Shown here piece after piece: positions 49,808 through 58,530 of a DNA stretch of 64,000 nt (the first letter of the stretch is position 1; the number at the start of each line of letters is the position of its first letter). The notes beneath the pieces are model-generated. The model was not told the origin of the DNA and did no database searches. It saw only the letters and a list, made by a program, of their open reading frames with translations. A program made the translations under genes and the position numbers. The stretch is from Marinobacter sp. Arc7-DN-1. Its GTDB lineage: Bacteria > Pseudomonadota > Gammaproteobacteria > Pseudomonadales > Oleiphilaceae. The stretch lies in contig NZ_CP031848.1 of the NCBI RefSeq assembly GCF_003441595.1, forward strand, positions 3,038,001-3,102,000, given 5' to 3'.

Positions 49808-50605
49808 CTAGTCGGCGTTCGGGAAAAACAGCTGCTTGCCGTCAACCTGATAGGCACCAATCGCGGCTTGTCCGGTGTCAGACAGCAACCACTGTGCAAA
49901 GGTCTCCGCCGCCTCTCGATTAACGTTCGGGCATTTTTTCGCACTGACGGGAATAACACCGTACTGGTTGAAAAGGGCGGGGTTTCCCTCGAATAGAATG
50001 GCGGCGTCCTGTTTGTTGGCAAAGGCGATCCAGGTGGCTCTGTCCGTTAACACATAGGCGCCCAGGCTCACACCGGTATTCAGGGTTGCGCCCATGCCGC
50101 TGCCGGTTTCAAGGTACCATTGACCGGATCCGGCGTCAGGGTCGATAGCGGCCGCCTGCCACAATGAGCGTTCTTTTTTGTGTGTCCCCGAATCATCACC
50201 GCGTGAGGCAAATTTAGCGCCGGCTTGCTTGATTCTCTGCAGAGCGTCAATGACGTCGCGGGCGTCTGCCAGATTTGCCGGATCGGCTTTGGGTCCAATG
50301 ATGACAAAGTCGTTGTACATCAGGTCGCGGCGATAGTCGCCATAGCCATCAGCAACCAATTTTTCCTCGGCCGGCCTGGCGTGAACCAGAAGCACATCGC
50401 CATCACAGCGCCTGGCATTTTTGATCGCCTGTCCCGTGCCTACGGCGACGACATTCACCTTTATGCCGGTGTCCTTTTCCAATAGCGGTAACAGGTAGTC
50501 ATATAGGCCACTGTTCTGGGTTGAGGTGGTGGACTGAACGATGATGGTATCCGCCAGAGTGTGAGCGCTGAAAGCCAACGCAACGCAGATGATCAGGTGC
50601 TTCAT
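49808..50605 (-). CDS. tupA: tungstate/molybdate-binding protein (TupA type)
   Basis: This periplasmic binding protein (265 aa) has a signal peptide (MKHLIICVALAFSAHTLA) and the TupA signature STTSTQNSGL, then LLVHARPAEEKLV, FASRGDDSGTHKKERSLW and GMGATLNTGV. The TTTSTxxSGL type motif is characteristic of tungstate-specific TupA rather than ModA, so tungstate import is favoured. Followed by the ATPase and permease genes of the same importer in reversed transcript order (B, C, A). Its presence next to formate dehydrogenase suggests a tungsten enzyme. Confidence 0.85.
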   Translation of the reverse strand: MKHLIICVALAFSAHTLADTIIVQSTTSTQNSGLYDYLLPLLEKDTGIKVNVVAVGTGQAIKNARRCDGDVLLVHARPAEEKLVADGYGDYRRDLMYNDFVIIGPKADPANLADARDVIDALQRIKQAGAKFASRGDDSGTHKKERSLWQAAAIDPDAGSGQWYLETGSGMGATLNTGVSLGAYVLTDRATWIAFANKQDAAILFEGNPALFNQYGVIPVSAKKCPNVNREAAETFAQWLLSDTGQAAIGAYQVDGKQLFFPNAD

Positions 50606-50614
50606 AGCCGTCCT

Positions 50615-51325
50615 CTAAAACAGGATTTCGCCGGCTAAATACGCTTTAGCCATCGGGGTTTTGGGCGCGGTAAAAAACTGACCAGCCGGGCTCTGCTCGG
50701 CTATCTGCCCATTGGAAATAAATACGATTTCATCGGCTAAACGTCTAGCCTGACTTTGGTCATGACTGACCAGAATAACCTTGGTGCCCCGGGCGCTCTG
50801 GGCTTTGACCAACGATTCAATTAATAGCACCGATGCCGGATCCAGGCTAGCCGTCGCCTCATCCAACAGCAATAACGCAGGCTCACTCAACAGGGCCCGA
50901 GCCAGGGCCAGTCGCTGTTGTTCTCCACCGGACAGCATCCGGGCCGGTTGATCGGCCCGGTCAGCCAAGTTGACAGACTCCAGAGCCTGAATCAAACGCC
51001 GGGGGGCGGTCTTGGCGATCCTGGGGGCCGCAAAGGCCAGATTCTGTAGCGCCGTTCGGCGCAGCAGTACCGGGTGCTGAAAGACCATAGCCTGTTCATC
51101 GCGACTGGCGGCCACCGTCAGGGAGCCCAGAGTAATCAATCCTTCATCCGGAGTGATCAGTCCATGCAAACAGCGAAGGAGCATGGTTTTTCCCGCGCCG
51201 TTCGGGCCCATAATCACCGTGATGCCGGGTTCATCAATCCGCAGGTTTACACCCTGCAACACGGCACGATCACCTTTAATAAGGCGCAGGTCACTGATAA
51301 TGATAGGCAGGAGCAGGTTAGGCAT
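50615..51325 (-). CDS. tupC: tungstate importer ATP-binding protein (TupC type)
   Basis: This ATPase (236 aa) has Walker A GPNGAGKT near residue 40, signature LSGGEQQRLALARALL and Walker B LLLLDEATASLDP. The ATG at 51325 overlaps the permease stop (ATGCCTAA); a GTG eight codons upstream is possible. It energises uptake by the TupB permease. It lacks the C-terminal TOBE extension of ModC, as expected for the TupC type. Confidence 0.85.
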   Translation of the reverse strand: MPNLLLPIIISDLRLIKGDRAVLQGVNLRIDEPGITVIMGPNGAGKTMLLRCLHGLITPDEGLITLGSLTVAASRDEQAMVFQHPVLLRRTALQNLAFAAPRIAKTAPRRLIQALESVNLADRADQPARMLSGGEQQRLALARALLSEPALLLLDEATASLDPASVLLIESLVKAQSARGTKVILVSHDQSQARRLADEIVFISNGQIAEQSPAGQFFTAPKTPMAKAYLAGEILF

Positions 51326-52013
51326 ATTGGCGCTTTGCAGCGTATTCACGGACGCCGATCACCAGTGCGTTGACCAGCAATGACAGAGTCAGCAACACCG
51401 CACCCAGGCCCAGGGCAAGGGTCAGGTTGCCCTTCGAGGTTTCCAGTGCGATGGCGGTGGTCATGACACGGGTCAGGTGATCAATATTGCCGCCGACGAT
51501 GATAACGGCGCCTACTTCGGCGATGGCCCGGCCGAAGCCCGCCAGAATGCAGGTGGTCAGCGCATAGCGGGCATCCACCAGATAGGCCCCCACCGCGCGG
51601 CGCCCGGTGATACCCATCGAGTAGAATGTATCCCTGTACTCCTGATGAAGGTGCTCAATCACCTGATTCGAAAGAGCCGCGATAATCGGGGTGATCAGCA
51701 CCACTTGCGCGATGATCATGGCAGAGGGTGTGTACAGCAGGCCCAGCCAACCCAGCGGACCGGACCGTGACAGCAGCAAATACACAATCAGCCCCACCAC
51801 CACGGGGGGCATGCCCATCAGGGCGTTCAGCAAAAGGATGCAGAATTTGCGTCCCGGGAATCTGGTGATCGCCAGCCAGGTCCCCAGAGGCAAACCAATG
51901 ACGGCGGATACGACCAGCGCACTCAGGCTGACCTGGATGGACAGCCAGAGAATTTCAAATAAATCCGCGTCCAGTGTGATAATCAGTCGGAAGGCTTCAG
52001 CCAATGCATCCAT
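51318..52013 (-). CDS. tupB: tungstate importer permease (TupB type)
   Basis: This permease (231 aa) has five or six membrane helices: LSIQVSLSALVVSAVIGLPL, VVVGLIVYLLLSRSGPLGWL and the EAA loop REYRDTFYSMGITGRRAVGA-like region near residue 130, followed by GFGRAIAEVGAVIIVGGNI. It is first in the minus-strand tup unit. Molybdate-type permeases share the fold; neighbour TupA decides the call. Confidence 0.83.
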   Translation of the reverse strand: MDALAEAFRLIITLDADLFEILWLSIQVSLSALVVSAVIGLPLGTWLAITRFPGRKFCILLLNALMGMPPVVVGLIVYLLLSRSGPLGWLGLLYTPSAMIIAQVVLITPIIAALSNQVIEHLHQEYRDTFYSMGITGRRAVGAYLVDARYALTTCILAGFGRAIAEVGAVIIVGGNIDHLTRVMTTAIALETSKGNLTLALGLGAVLLTLSLLVNALVIGVREYAAKRQYA

Positions 52014-52097
52014 TTATAAGGATAGTCCTGAATTAGTACATTGAGGATTCAAGCCTCTTTGCCCAAGATTCGCAAGGATTTTGAGCGGGCTTATGTT

Positions 52098-52517
52098 TCA
52101 GTCCACCAGTATCCGCTCAAGTGCCGCCCGGATTTCGCCGGGGATGGGGGCCGATGCATGTTTCCTGCGGTCCACGAACACGTGCACAACCTGACCGAAT
52201 GCGGCCGCTTCCGGATCGCCTTCCCTGAAAACGCCAACCTCGTAAGTCACCGAGCTTCCGCCGATTTTTACCACGCGGAGTCCTGACTCGATGGCCTCAG
52301 GATAGGCTACCGGTTTTCGGAACTGACAGTTTGAACTGACGATATATCCGACGACGGGGGCATTGTGGATATCCAGGCCTCCCTCATCAATCAGATACCG
52401 GTTTATGGCCGTGTCGAAGTAGGAATAGTAGGTGACGTTATTGATGTGCCCATACACATCGTTGTCCATCCATCGCGTGGTGACGGGATAAAAAACGGTG
52501 AAGTCTTCTCGTTCCAA
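52098..52517 (-). CDS. hotdog-fold acyl-CoA thioesterase
   Basis: This protein (139 aa) has the 4-hydroxybenzoyl-CoA thioesterase-type motif DNDVYGHINNVTYYSYFDTA near residue 17, with the catalytic Asp and the His-Asn-Asn turn. Further on it has NCQFRKPVAYPE and GQVVHVFVDRRKHAS. It hydrolyses acyl-CoA esters in the cytoplasm; chain length not predictable. It lies between the tungstate importer and the alcohol dehydrogenase, in the same orientation, and its job may relate to the second importer's substrate. Confidence 0.83.
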   Translation of the reverse strand: MEREDFTVFYPVTTRWMDNDVYGHINNVTYYSYFDTAINRYLIDEGGLDIHNAPVVGYIVSSNCQFRKPVAYPEAIESGLRVVKIGGSSVTYEVGVFREGDPEAAAFGQVVHVFVDRRKHASAPIPGEIRAALERILVD

Positions 52518-52571
52518 TGTCGGGCTCCTGAATCTGTGTTAGGCCGGATTGTTCAACTGTAAGGACATAAT

Positions 52572-52611
52572 GTTCTCACATAAAGAGAACCGGTCCGGAA
52601 ATCGTTCCGGA
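52572..52611. promoter_or_regulatory. two inverted repeats between thioesterase and alcohol dehydrogenase genes
   Basis: GTTCTC-N7-GAGAAC (52572-52590) is followed by TCCGGAA-ATCG-TTCCGGA (52594-52611). They lie 22 bp after the alcohol dehydrogenase stop and 55 bp before the thioesterase start on the minus strand. They could form a terminator-like pair for the dehydrogenase transcript, though there is no T-run, or an operator for the thioesterase gene. Confidence 0.4.
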
Positions 52612-52633
52612 AAACAGGGCCCGACCGCTCCGA

Positions 52634-53764
52634 CTAATCAAACAGGACAACCTGGCGGACTGCCTTGCCCGAGGCCAGCTTTTCAAATCCCTCGTTAATC
52701 TGGTCCAGGGTTAGCGTGCCGCTGAGCAGTTTGTCCACCGGCAGCTTGCCCTGACGAAACAGGGTGACGTAGCGGGCGACATCACGTACGGGAACGCAAC
52801 TACCGACATAGCTGCCTTTGAGGGTCCGTTCCTCGGCAACCAGGCTGACTTGCTGGATGGCGACTTTCTTTTCCGGATGGGCCAGACCGCCGGTGACGGT
52901 GGTGCCACCGCGGCGGGTGATCTGGTAGGCGAATTCCAACGCTTTTTCGGAGCCGGCCATTTCAATCGCGCAGTCCACGCCGCCGCTGGTCAGGGTCTTG
53001 ATCTTGTCCACGCAACCATCTTCACCGGAGTTGAAGGTGTGGGTCGCCCCCAGTTCCTTCGCCAGCGCGAGCTTGTCTTCGTCCAGGTCAATCGCAATCA
53101 CCTCGCCGGCTCCGGCTACCAGGGCGCCCAGTACGCTGTTGAGGCCGACCCCTCCGAGACCAATGACGGCCACGGCCTGCCCCGCCTTGATGTTCGCGGA
53201 GTTGATGGCGGCACCGACGCCGGTCAGTACCGCACAACCGAACAGTGCAGCGTGATGCAGGGGTAGCGCTGGATCGACCTTGACCAGGGAGTCCCGCGAT
53301 ACCACTGCATGATCGGCAAAGGCGGAAACCCCCAGATGGTGATTGATGGCGGTGCCATCCGCCCGGTGCAGGCGGTGTTCGCCGCTGACCAGTGTGCCGG
53401 CGTTATTGGTTTTCGCTGCAGGCTCGCACAGGGCCGGCCGGCCTTCCGCACAGGGGGCGCAGTGGCCACAGCTGGGTACAAATACGGCGACCACATGATC
53501 ACCTTCTTTCAGGTCACGGACTCCGCTGCCGACCGATTTCACAATACCCGCGGCTTCGTGGCCCAGGGCCATGGGCACCGGGCGCGGCCGGTTACCGTCG
53601 ATCACCGACAGGTCGGAGTGGCACAGGCCGGCGGCTTTGATCTGCACCAGCACCTCATTATCGCCGGGCGGGTCCAGTTCCAGTTCTTCAATGACGAGCG
53701 GTTTGGTGTCTTGATAAGGGCGCTCGGCACCAATGGCTTGCAGAACGGCGGCACGAATTTTCAT
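52634..53764 (-). CDS. zinc-dependent alcohol dehydrogenase
   Basis: This medium-chain dehydrogenase (376 aa) has the catalytic-zinc segments GLCHSDLSVIDGNRP and GHEAAG, the structural-zinc loop CGHCAPCAEGRPALC, and the Rossmann motif GLGGVGLNSVLGAL. It oxidises an alcohol with NAD(P); substrate not readable. It lies downstream of the second Liv-type importer in the same direction, so it may be the first catabolic step for the imported compound or its parent alcohol. Confidence 0.85.
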   Translation of the reverse strand: MKIRAAVLQAIGAERPYQDTKPLVIEELELDPPGDNEVLVQIKAAGLCHSDLSVIDGNRPRPVPMALGHEAAGIVKSVGSGVRDLKEGDHVVAVFVPSCGHCAPCAEGRPALCEPAAKTNNAGTLVSGEHRLHRADGTAINHHLGVSAFADHAVVSRDSLVKVDPALPLHHAALFGCAVLTGVGAAINSANIKAGQAVAVIGLGGVGLNSVLGALVAGAGEVIAIDLDEDKLALAKELGATHTFNSGEDGCVDKIKTLTSGGVDCAIEMAGSEKALEFAYQITRRGGTTVTGGLAHPEKKVAIQQVSLVAEERTLKGSYVGSCVPVRDVARYVTLFRQGKLPVDKLLSGTLTLDQINEGFEKLASGKAVRQVVLFD

Positions 53765-53796
53765 TGAATCTCTCCTCGGTCAATCGTTGTTCGGGC

Positions 53797-54471
53797 TCAG
53801 TCCACTGACGCCGATGCGTGTTCACGACCCGCCGAAACGGAGCCGCGTTCGATGCGCCAGGTGGCGTCTACCAGATCCGCAGAGTGGGTGTCGTCCGACT
53901 CTGCGATCAATACCGTCAGGCCTTCCCCGCGCAGGTCTGCAATGACAGACGTCAGTCGCTTGGCCAGTACCGGCGCCACGCCTTCGAATGGCTCGTCCAG
54001 CAGGATCAGCTCCCGACCCGGTATCAGGGCGCGGCCCAGGGCGACTAGTTTTTGTTGACCACCGGAGAGCTGCAGGGCCTTGCGCTCTCCGAAATCGGCG
54101 ATCTCCGGCATCAGGGAATAAATCCACTTCAGTCGCTCTTCACCGTCTTTGATTTTGTTCGCCCAGGCCGGCATCAGCATATTTTCGGTAACGGTCAGTT
54201 CCGGGATCAGGCGGCGGTCCTCCGGCATATAGCTGATGCCCATACTGGCACGGTTATAGGACGCATAGCGGGTCAGGTTCTCTCCCTTGAACTCGATCTT
54301 GCCGGCGGTCGCCGGCAGCAGGCCCATGATGGCCTTGATCAGCGTCGTCTTGCCGGCACCGTTATGGCCGATCAGACTCGCCATCTCCCCGCCGGGAATG
54401 GTCAGGTTTATATCCCGCAGAATACCGATTTTCTCGATCGAGACGTCAAGGTGGGTGATGTTAAGACTCAT
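53797..54471 (-). CDS. livF: Liv-type ABC transporter ATP-binding protein (LivF), second importer
   Basis: This ATPase (224 aa) has Walker A GHNGAGKTT near residue 35, signature LSGGQQKLVALGRALI and Walker B LILLDEPFEGVAP. The FEGVAP ending replaces the SLGLAP seen in the LivF at 5047, so the two importers are paralogous but clearly diverged. It is last of the transporter genes, one base from livG. Confidence 0.88.
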   Translation of the reverse strand: MSLNITHLDVSIEKIGILRDINLTIPGGEMASLIGHNGAGKTTLIKAIMGLLPATAGKIEFKGENLTRYASYNRASMGISYMPEDRRLIPELTVTENMLMPAWANKIKDGEERLKWIYSLMPEIADFGERKALQLSGGQQKLVALGRALIPGRELILLDEPFEGVAPVLAKRLTSVIADLRGEGLTVLIAESDDTHSADLVDATWRIERGSVSAGREHASASVD

Positions 54472-54472
54472 G

Positions 54473-55249
54473 TCAGACGTCTCCCTGCTCGGTTTGTGGC
54501 TGGTGGCGTTTACCGGTCACCAACTCCTGGACCTGTTCATCCGCAAGGACCTCGTCGACGGCTCCATCCTTGATGACAACGCCGCTGGCGAAGGCCAGAA
54601 CCCGGGTAACATAGCGTTGGACAATCTCCATGTCGTGCTCGACAAAAAGCACGGTCAGGCCCCGCCGGCGAACCACCTCCATTACGGTGTCCATTAGAGT
54701 GTACTTCTCTTCCGTGCTGACGCCGCTGGTGGGCTCATCCAGCAGCAGCATCTTCGGCTCACCCAGCATGGCAATCGCAATATCCAGCAGTTTTCGGGCA
54801 CCCTGGGGCATGGCCGTGACCATTCCATCCCGGTACTGAGTGATATTCATCTGCTCCAGAATCTCGTCCGCTGCCGAAATACGTTCCGGCGTGCGCACTG
54901 GGCGCGTCATGTTCAGTTGCCGGCCTTCAGCGGCGGACAGGGCGATCGCGAGATTGTCCAGAACGGAAAGTTCCAGGAAAAGTTGTGGAACCTGGAACGA
55001 GCGAGCCAGACCACGGCGCATAAGTTTCCGGGGGCCGAGATTCCTGATGGGCTGGCCATCAAAGTTGATGACACCGGAGGAGGGCGGCAGATAACCGGTG
55101 ACCATATTGATAAAGGTGGTCTTACCCGCCCCGTTCGAGCCGATGACCCCGACGATTTCCCCATCCGTGATGGTGACGTTGATATCCTCTGCGGCAACCA
55201 CGGCCCCAAAATAGCGGGACAGGCTTTCCGTCTTCAGTATGTCGGTCAT
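54473..55249 (-). CDS. livG: Liv-type ABC transporter ATP-binding protein (LivG), second importer
   Basis: This ATPase (258 aa) has Walker A GSNGAGKTTFINMVTGY near residue 36, a signature region PQGARKLLDIAIAM that departs from LSGGQ, and Walker B MLLLDEPTSGVS. The ATG overlaps the livM stop. In LivG the signature loop commonly varies, as in the first importer here. It pairs with LivF to power import. Confidence 0.88.
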   Translation of the reverse strand: MTDILKTESLSRYFGAVVAAEDINVTITDGEIVGVIGSNGAGKTTFINMVTGYLPPSSGVINFDGQPIRNLGPRKLMRRGLARSFQVPQLFLELSVLDNLAIALSAAEGRQLNMTRPVRTPERISAADEILEQMNITQYRDGMVTAMPQGARKLLDIAIAMLGEPKMLLLDEPTSGVSTEEKYTLMDTVMEVVRRRGLTVLFVEHDMEIVQRYVTRVLAFASGVVIKDGAVDEVLADEQVQELVTGKRHQPQTEQGDV

Positions 55250-56190
55250 GCTGCAGCGCTCCGCTTGCGGGTGAACAGGCTCCAGATACCTTTGGGCAGG
55301 AATAGGATAATCAGTAGCAGAACTATGCCAAGAATGAGTTGCCAGGAGTTGGGAAACAGCTCGACCGCGTAGGTCCTCACCAGGATAAAGATGAACGCGG
55401 CAATAAACGGCGCGGCAACGTGGCCCGTCCCGCCAAGCAGTGCAATGAACACAAACTCACCGGAAATCGTCCAGTAAGCCATGGTGGGGTCGACATGCCC
55501 GGCCGTCAGGGCCGTCAGTGAACCGCCAACGGACCCCAGGGCTGCAGCAATGATGTAATTGACGTACAGCACCTGGCGCCGCGAGATACCCATGTATTCA
55601 ACGCGCACCTCATTCTCACGGATCGCCTCGCAAGCCAGCCCGATACTGGACTGGAAGTAGCGGTTCAGGAACAGTGCCGCAGCAAGAGCCAGGACGACCG
55701 CCAGCCAGAGGGTCGTGGCACTTTCCAGGCCCTGGCCGGGCTGATAACCCAGGATTGACCACTTCACCACGCCAAAGCCGTCCGTGCTGCCGAGCCCCTG
55801 GCTCTTCACGAGGACACCGTAGAGAATCATGGAAAAAGCCAGCGTGAGCATGGCGAAAAAGATTTCCCGGTATCGCGTCAACAAAAGCCCCAACACCATG
55901 GCCAGGGCAACTGTTGCGATGATGCCCATGCCAATGAGGGCCAGCGCATCGGTCACACCGAGGAAGCGTCCACCGAGACCGACCGCATATCCACCCATGC
56001 AGTAAAACAGCCCCTGGCCAAAGGAAATCAGGCCTGCCCGCATTAGCATGACCACACCCATGACGACGAGGGCGGCGGCAATCGCCAGGGTCGATGTGAA
56101 GACCATCCAGTCGGGGCTGATGAACGATGACAGCCCAAGCAACAGGGCCGCCACCATCAGCAACATTTCTGTTTTTTGCAGGCGCATCAT
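55246..56190 (-). CDS. livM: Liv-type ABC transporter permease (LivM), second importer
   Basis: This hydrophobic permease (314 aa) contains VMLMRAGLISFGQGLFYCMG (LivM motif) near residue 47 and the ATPase contact region SIGLACEAIRENEVRVEYMG near 180. It overlaps livH and livG by four bases each, so translation is coupled through the set. Unlike the first LivM it lacks the hydrophilic N-terminal extension. Confidence 0.88.
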   Translation of the reverse strand: MMRLQKTEMLLMVAALLLGLSSFISPDWMVFTSTLAIAAALVVMGVVMLMRAGLISFGQGLFYCMGGYAVGLGGRFLGVTDALALIGMGIIATVALAMVLGLLLTRYREIFFAMLTLAFSMILYGVLVKSQGLGSTDGFGVVKWSILGYQPGQGLESATTLWLAVVLALAAALFLNRYFQSSIGLACEAIRENEVRVEYMGISRRQVLYVNYIIAAALGSVGGSLTALTAGHVDPTMAYWTISGEFVFIALLGGTGHVAAPFIAAFIFILVRTYAVELFPNSWQLILGIVLLLIILFLPKGIWSLFTRKRSAAA

Positions 56191-57086
56191 ATTTTCCTCG
56201 CCGTGGCCTGACCAAACAGTCCGTGGGGACGGAAGATCAGTACCGCAGCCATCACGGCATAAATGATGAACAGTTCCAGTTGCGGCATGGTATGGATCGA
56301 GGCCGCCCGGGCCAGGCCGACGATCAGTGCCCCGATGGCGGCACCGGTAATGCTGCCCAGCCCACCGGTAACGACGACCGCGAAGGCCACGACAATGACC
56401 TCAACGCCGATGCCGGGAACCACCGAAATAATGGGTGCGGTAAAGCCACCGGCAATCGCGCCGAGGCCTGCACCGATTACGAAGGTCATGGTAAACATGC
56501 GGCGGACATTCACTCCCATGGCCTCGGACACTTCGCGATCGTGAATAATGGAGCGCAGAATCTTCCCGGTACGCGTACGCTCCAGCCAGAACCACATGAT
56601 GGCGCCAACAACCACGGATACGCCGATCACCATGATCTGATAGCCGGATACCGTCAGCACGCCAATATTGAAGCGGCCCAGGGCGGTGTAAGGCTGATAG
56701 GCGAAATAGGGTGTCGTTCCCCAGACGAGCTTCATAAGGTCTTCCAGGATTAACAGCAGGGCAAAGGTAACGATCAGCATCAGTACTTCGTCACGCCCAT
56801 ACATCAGTCGGAGGATTCCCCGCTCCATGATGAGGCCGGCCACTGCTCCGATGGCGATGGCACAACCGGCAAGGAGCGCGAAGGCAATCCACAGTTGATC
56901 CCCACCACTGGCGTAATACCAGCCTATGGATGAAGCCGCCGCGTATGCCCCGAGAGCGTAGAGGCTGCCGTGCGCCATGTTCAGGATTCGCATAACGCCG
57001 TAAATGACGGTCAGCCCGGCTGCAACAAGAAACAGCCAGGACGCGTAGATAAGGCCGTCTATCAGAATCGCCCAGATGGTTAACAT
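56187..57086 (-). CDS. livH: Liv-type ABC transporter permease (LivH), second importer
   Basis: This permease (299 aa) has DGLIYASWLFLVAAGLTVIY at the N-terminus, then RILNMAHGSLYALGAYAAAS, and the ATPase-contact loop GKILRSIIHDREVSEAMGVN near 200. It follows the binding-protein gene after 65 bp containing a perfect 9-bp hairpin (57109-57140). Ordinary length and intact. Confidence 0.88.
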   Translation of the reverse strand: MLTIWAILIDGLIYASWLFLVAAGLTVIYGVMRILNMAHGSLYALGAYAAASSIGWYYASGGDQLWIAFALLAGCAIAIGAVAGLIMERGILRLMYGRDEVLMLIVTFALLLILEDLMKLVWGTTPYFAYQPYTALGRFNIGVLTVSGYQIMVIGVSVVVGAIMWFWLERTRTGKILRSIIHDREVSEAMGVNVRRMFTMTFVIGAGLGAIAGGFTAPIISVVPGIGVEVIVVAFAVVVTGGLGSITGAAIGALIVGLARAASIHTMPQLELFIIYAVMAAVLIFRPHGLFGQATARKI

Positions 57087-57108
57087 CTGCGTCTACTCCT
57101 GTTGGAAG

Positions 57109-57140
57109 GGTTCCGGTACCTCACAAGAGTCACCGGAACC
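57109..57140 (-). promoter_or_regulatory. hairpin between binding-protein and permease genes
   Basis: GGTTCCGGT (57109-57117) and ACCGGAACC (57132-57140) are perfect arms around a 14-nt loop, in the 65-bp gap between the binding-protein stop and livH. No T-run follows on the minus strand. Such hairpins often stabilise the abundant binding-protein mRNA and reduce permease expression. Confidence 0.55.
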
Positions 57141-57151
57141 AGAGTGATGGA

Positions 57152-58477
57152 TCAGTCGCACCTGGCTCCAGGGAAGCCTGCCTTGATCCACTCCTGGGCA
57201 TTGTGATTATCGGGCGGAGAGACACACTCACCGGCATAGGAGCGAACGTTACGCAGCTCCGGTCCGGAATCCGGTGAATAGTAGTACTCGCCGTAGTACA
57301 TCGGTTGCAACGCCTGATGGCCATTGGCCAGTGCCATACGAACCGTGCCACTCACGGATTCGAAGGTTGCGCTTTTAAGAGTAGACGCAAGCTGCTCATC
57401 CGACGGCTTGTCCTTGGCCCCGGAATTGTCAGCTGCGTACTTCAGTGCCAGCAGCGCCTGGGCCATCTTCGACGAAGGATAGCTGGGCGGTACACCGTGC
57501 TCCGCTTCATAGGCTTTCGAGAACCATTCACTCAGGTCGTTGTCTGGCATGAAGGCACCGAAGGGGCCACGGCCACCGATGACAGTGCCGTTAGGTGCCT
57601 GGTTTTTAAACCGGTTAAAACCGGATTCGCCAGTAGTCAGCACAGCGGTTGCCTGTTCGAGAAGGCCGCGCACATTGGCCTGTGCTACGAACGCCTCCAT
57701 GTCGCCACCCCACATACTGGAATGAATGATTTCAGGACGGCGGGTCTGGAGGGCGGAAATTTCAGTGCCGTAACTGCCCTGGAAAATCTGGGGCGTCTGG
57801 TTATCCACAAACTCGGTATCTGGCATCAACTGCTTCATGGATTCCTGGAAGTCATTCCAGGAATCCTGACCCCAGGCGTAGTTCTGCTGGATACCGGCCA
57901 CACGCGTGATGTCCGGGCGGGTTTCTTTCAGGTAGTGGGCGGCGCCAACGTTATCCGCGGTGGCATCAAGGCCGGTCCGGAAAAAGTACTGCGGGTTGTC
58001 CAGTTCCGGGAAAAGGCGCGGCGTGCCGCAGTCAAAGGCGATGGTGAACGTCTTCAGTTCTTCGGCGGCCGGGCTGACCGCCAGGCAATCACCACTGGAG
58101 ATATAGCCGATCACCGCATCAACGTTCTGACGCTGGACCAGGTTCCGGTATTCCTCAACCTGTTTGGTGGGGCCACCGGCTTCGTCGATGACGACCGACT
58201 CCAGCTGCAGTCCGTTGATACCCTTGGTGTTGTAAGGCGCCGGCAGGGTGCCCTCGTTAATTGCCTTGATCACTGTCTCAGCGGCCTGCGCCGCCGGGAC
58301 CCCGAATGGACCGGACGCACCGCCGGACAGGAACGTCACAAGTCCGACCTTGAAGGTGCCTTCCTGGGCGCTGGCGAAGCCCGCGAAGCCCATGACACCG
58401 ACAGAGGCTATGGCCAGCGAGGTGGCGGTGCCCAGGAGCTTCCGCTGCCATGGTTTGGGTTGCAGGGAGTGTCCCAT
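57152..58477 (-). CDS. Liv-type substrate-binding protein, second importer
   Basis: This periplasmic binding protein (441 aa) has a signal peptide ending near SAQEG, family start TFKVGLVTFLSGGASGPFG and a Cys-containing NVDAVIGYISSGDCLAV segment near 110. The start at 58477 has AAGGAG six bases upstream; the in-frame ATG at 58492 lies before that ribosome site and is less likely. The ligand cannot be read, but it shares with the next gene's product the pattern DVLV/IIHSSMWGGD, so the two are related receptors. Confidence 0.87.
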   Translation of the reverse strand: MGHSLQPKPWQRKLLGTATSLAIASVGVMGFAGFASAQEGTFKVGLVTFLSGGASGPFGVPAAQAAETVIKAINEGTLPAPYNTKGINGLQLESVVIDEAGGPTKQVEEYRNLVQRQNVDAVIGYISSGDCLAVSPAAEELKTFTIAFDCGTPRLFPELDNPQYFFRTGLDATADNVGAAHYLKETRPDITRVAGIQQNYAWGQDSWNDFQESMKQLMPDTEFVDNQTPQIFQGSYGTEISALQTRRPEIIHSSMWGGDMEAFVAQANVRGLLEQATAVLTTGESGFNRFKNQAPNGTVIGGRGPFGAFMPDNDLSEWFSKAYEAEHGVPPSYPSSKMAQALLALKYAADNSGAKDKPSDEQLASTLKSATFESVSGTVRMALANGHQALQPMYYGEYYYSPDSGPELRNVRSYAGECVSPPDNHNAQEWIKAGFPGARCD

Positions 58478-58502
58478 TGTCTTCTCCTTCATTGTTTTTG
58501 TG

Positions 58503-58530
58503 AAAAAGCAGCTGACCAGAGGTCAGTTGC
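58503..58530 (-). terminator. rho-independent-type terminator after the outer binding-protein gene
   Basis: On the minus strand, GCAACTGACC and GGTCAGCTGC form a 10-bp stem (one mismatch) with a 3-nt loop, directly followed by TTTTT. The stem overlaps the stop codon of the binding-protein gene at 58523. It should end or attenuate the sigma-54 transcript before the rest of the importer genes. Confidence 0.65.
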
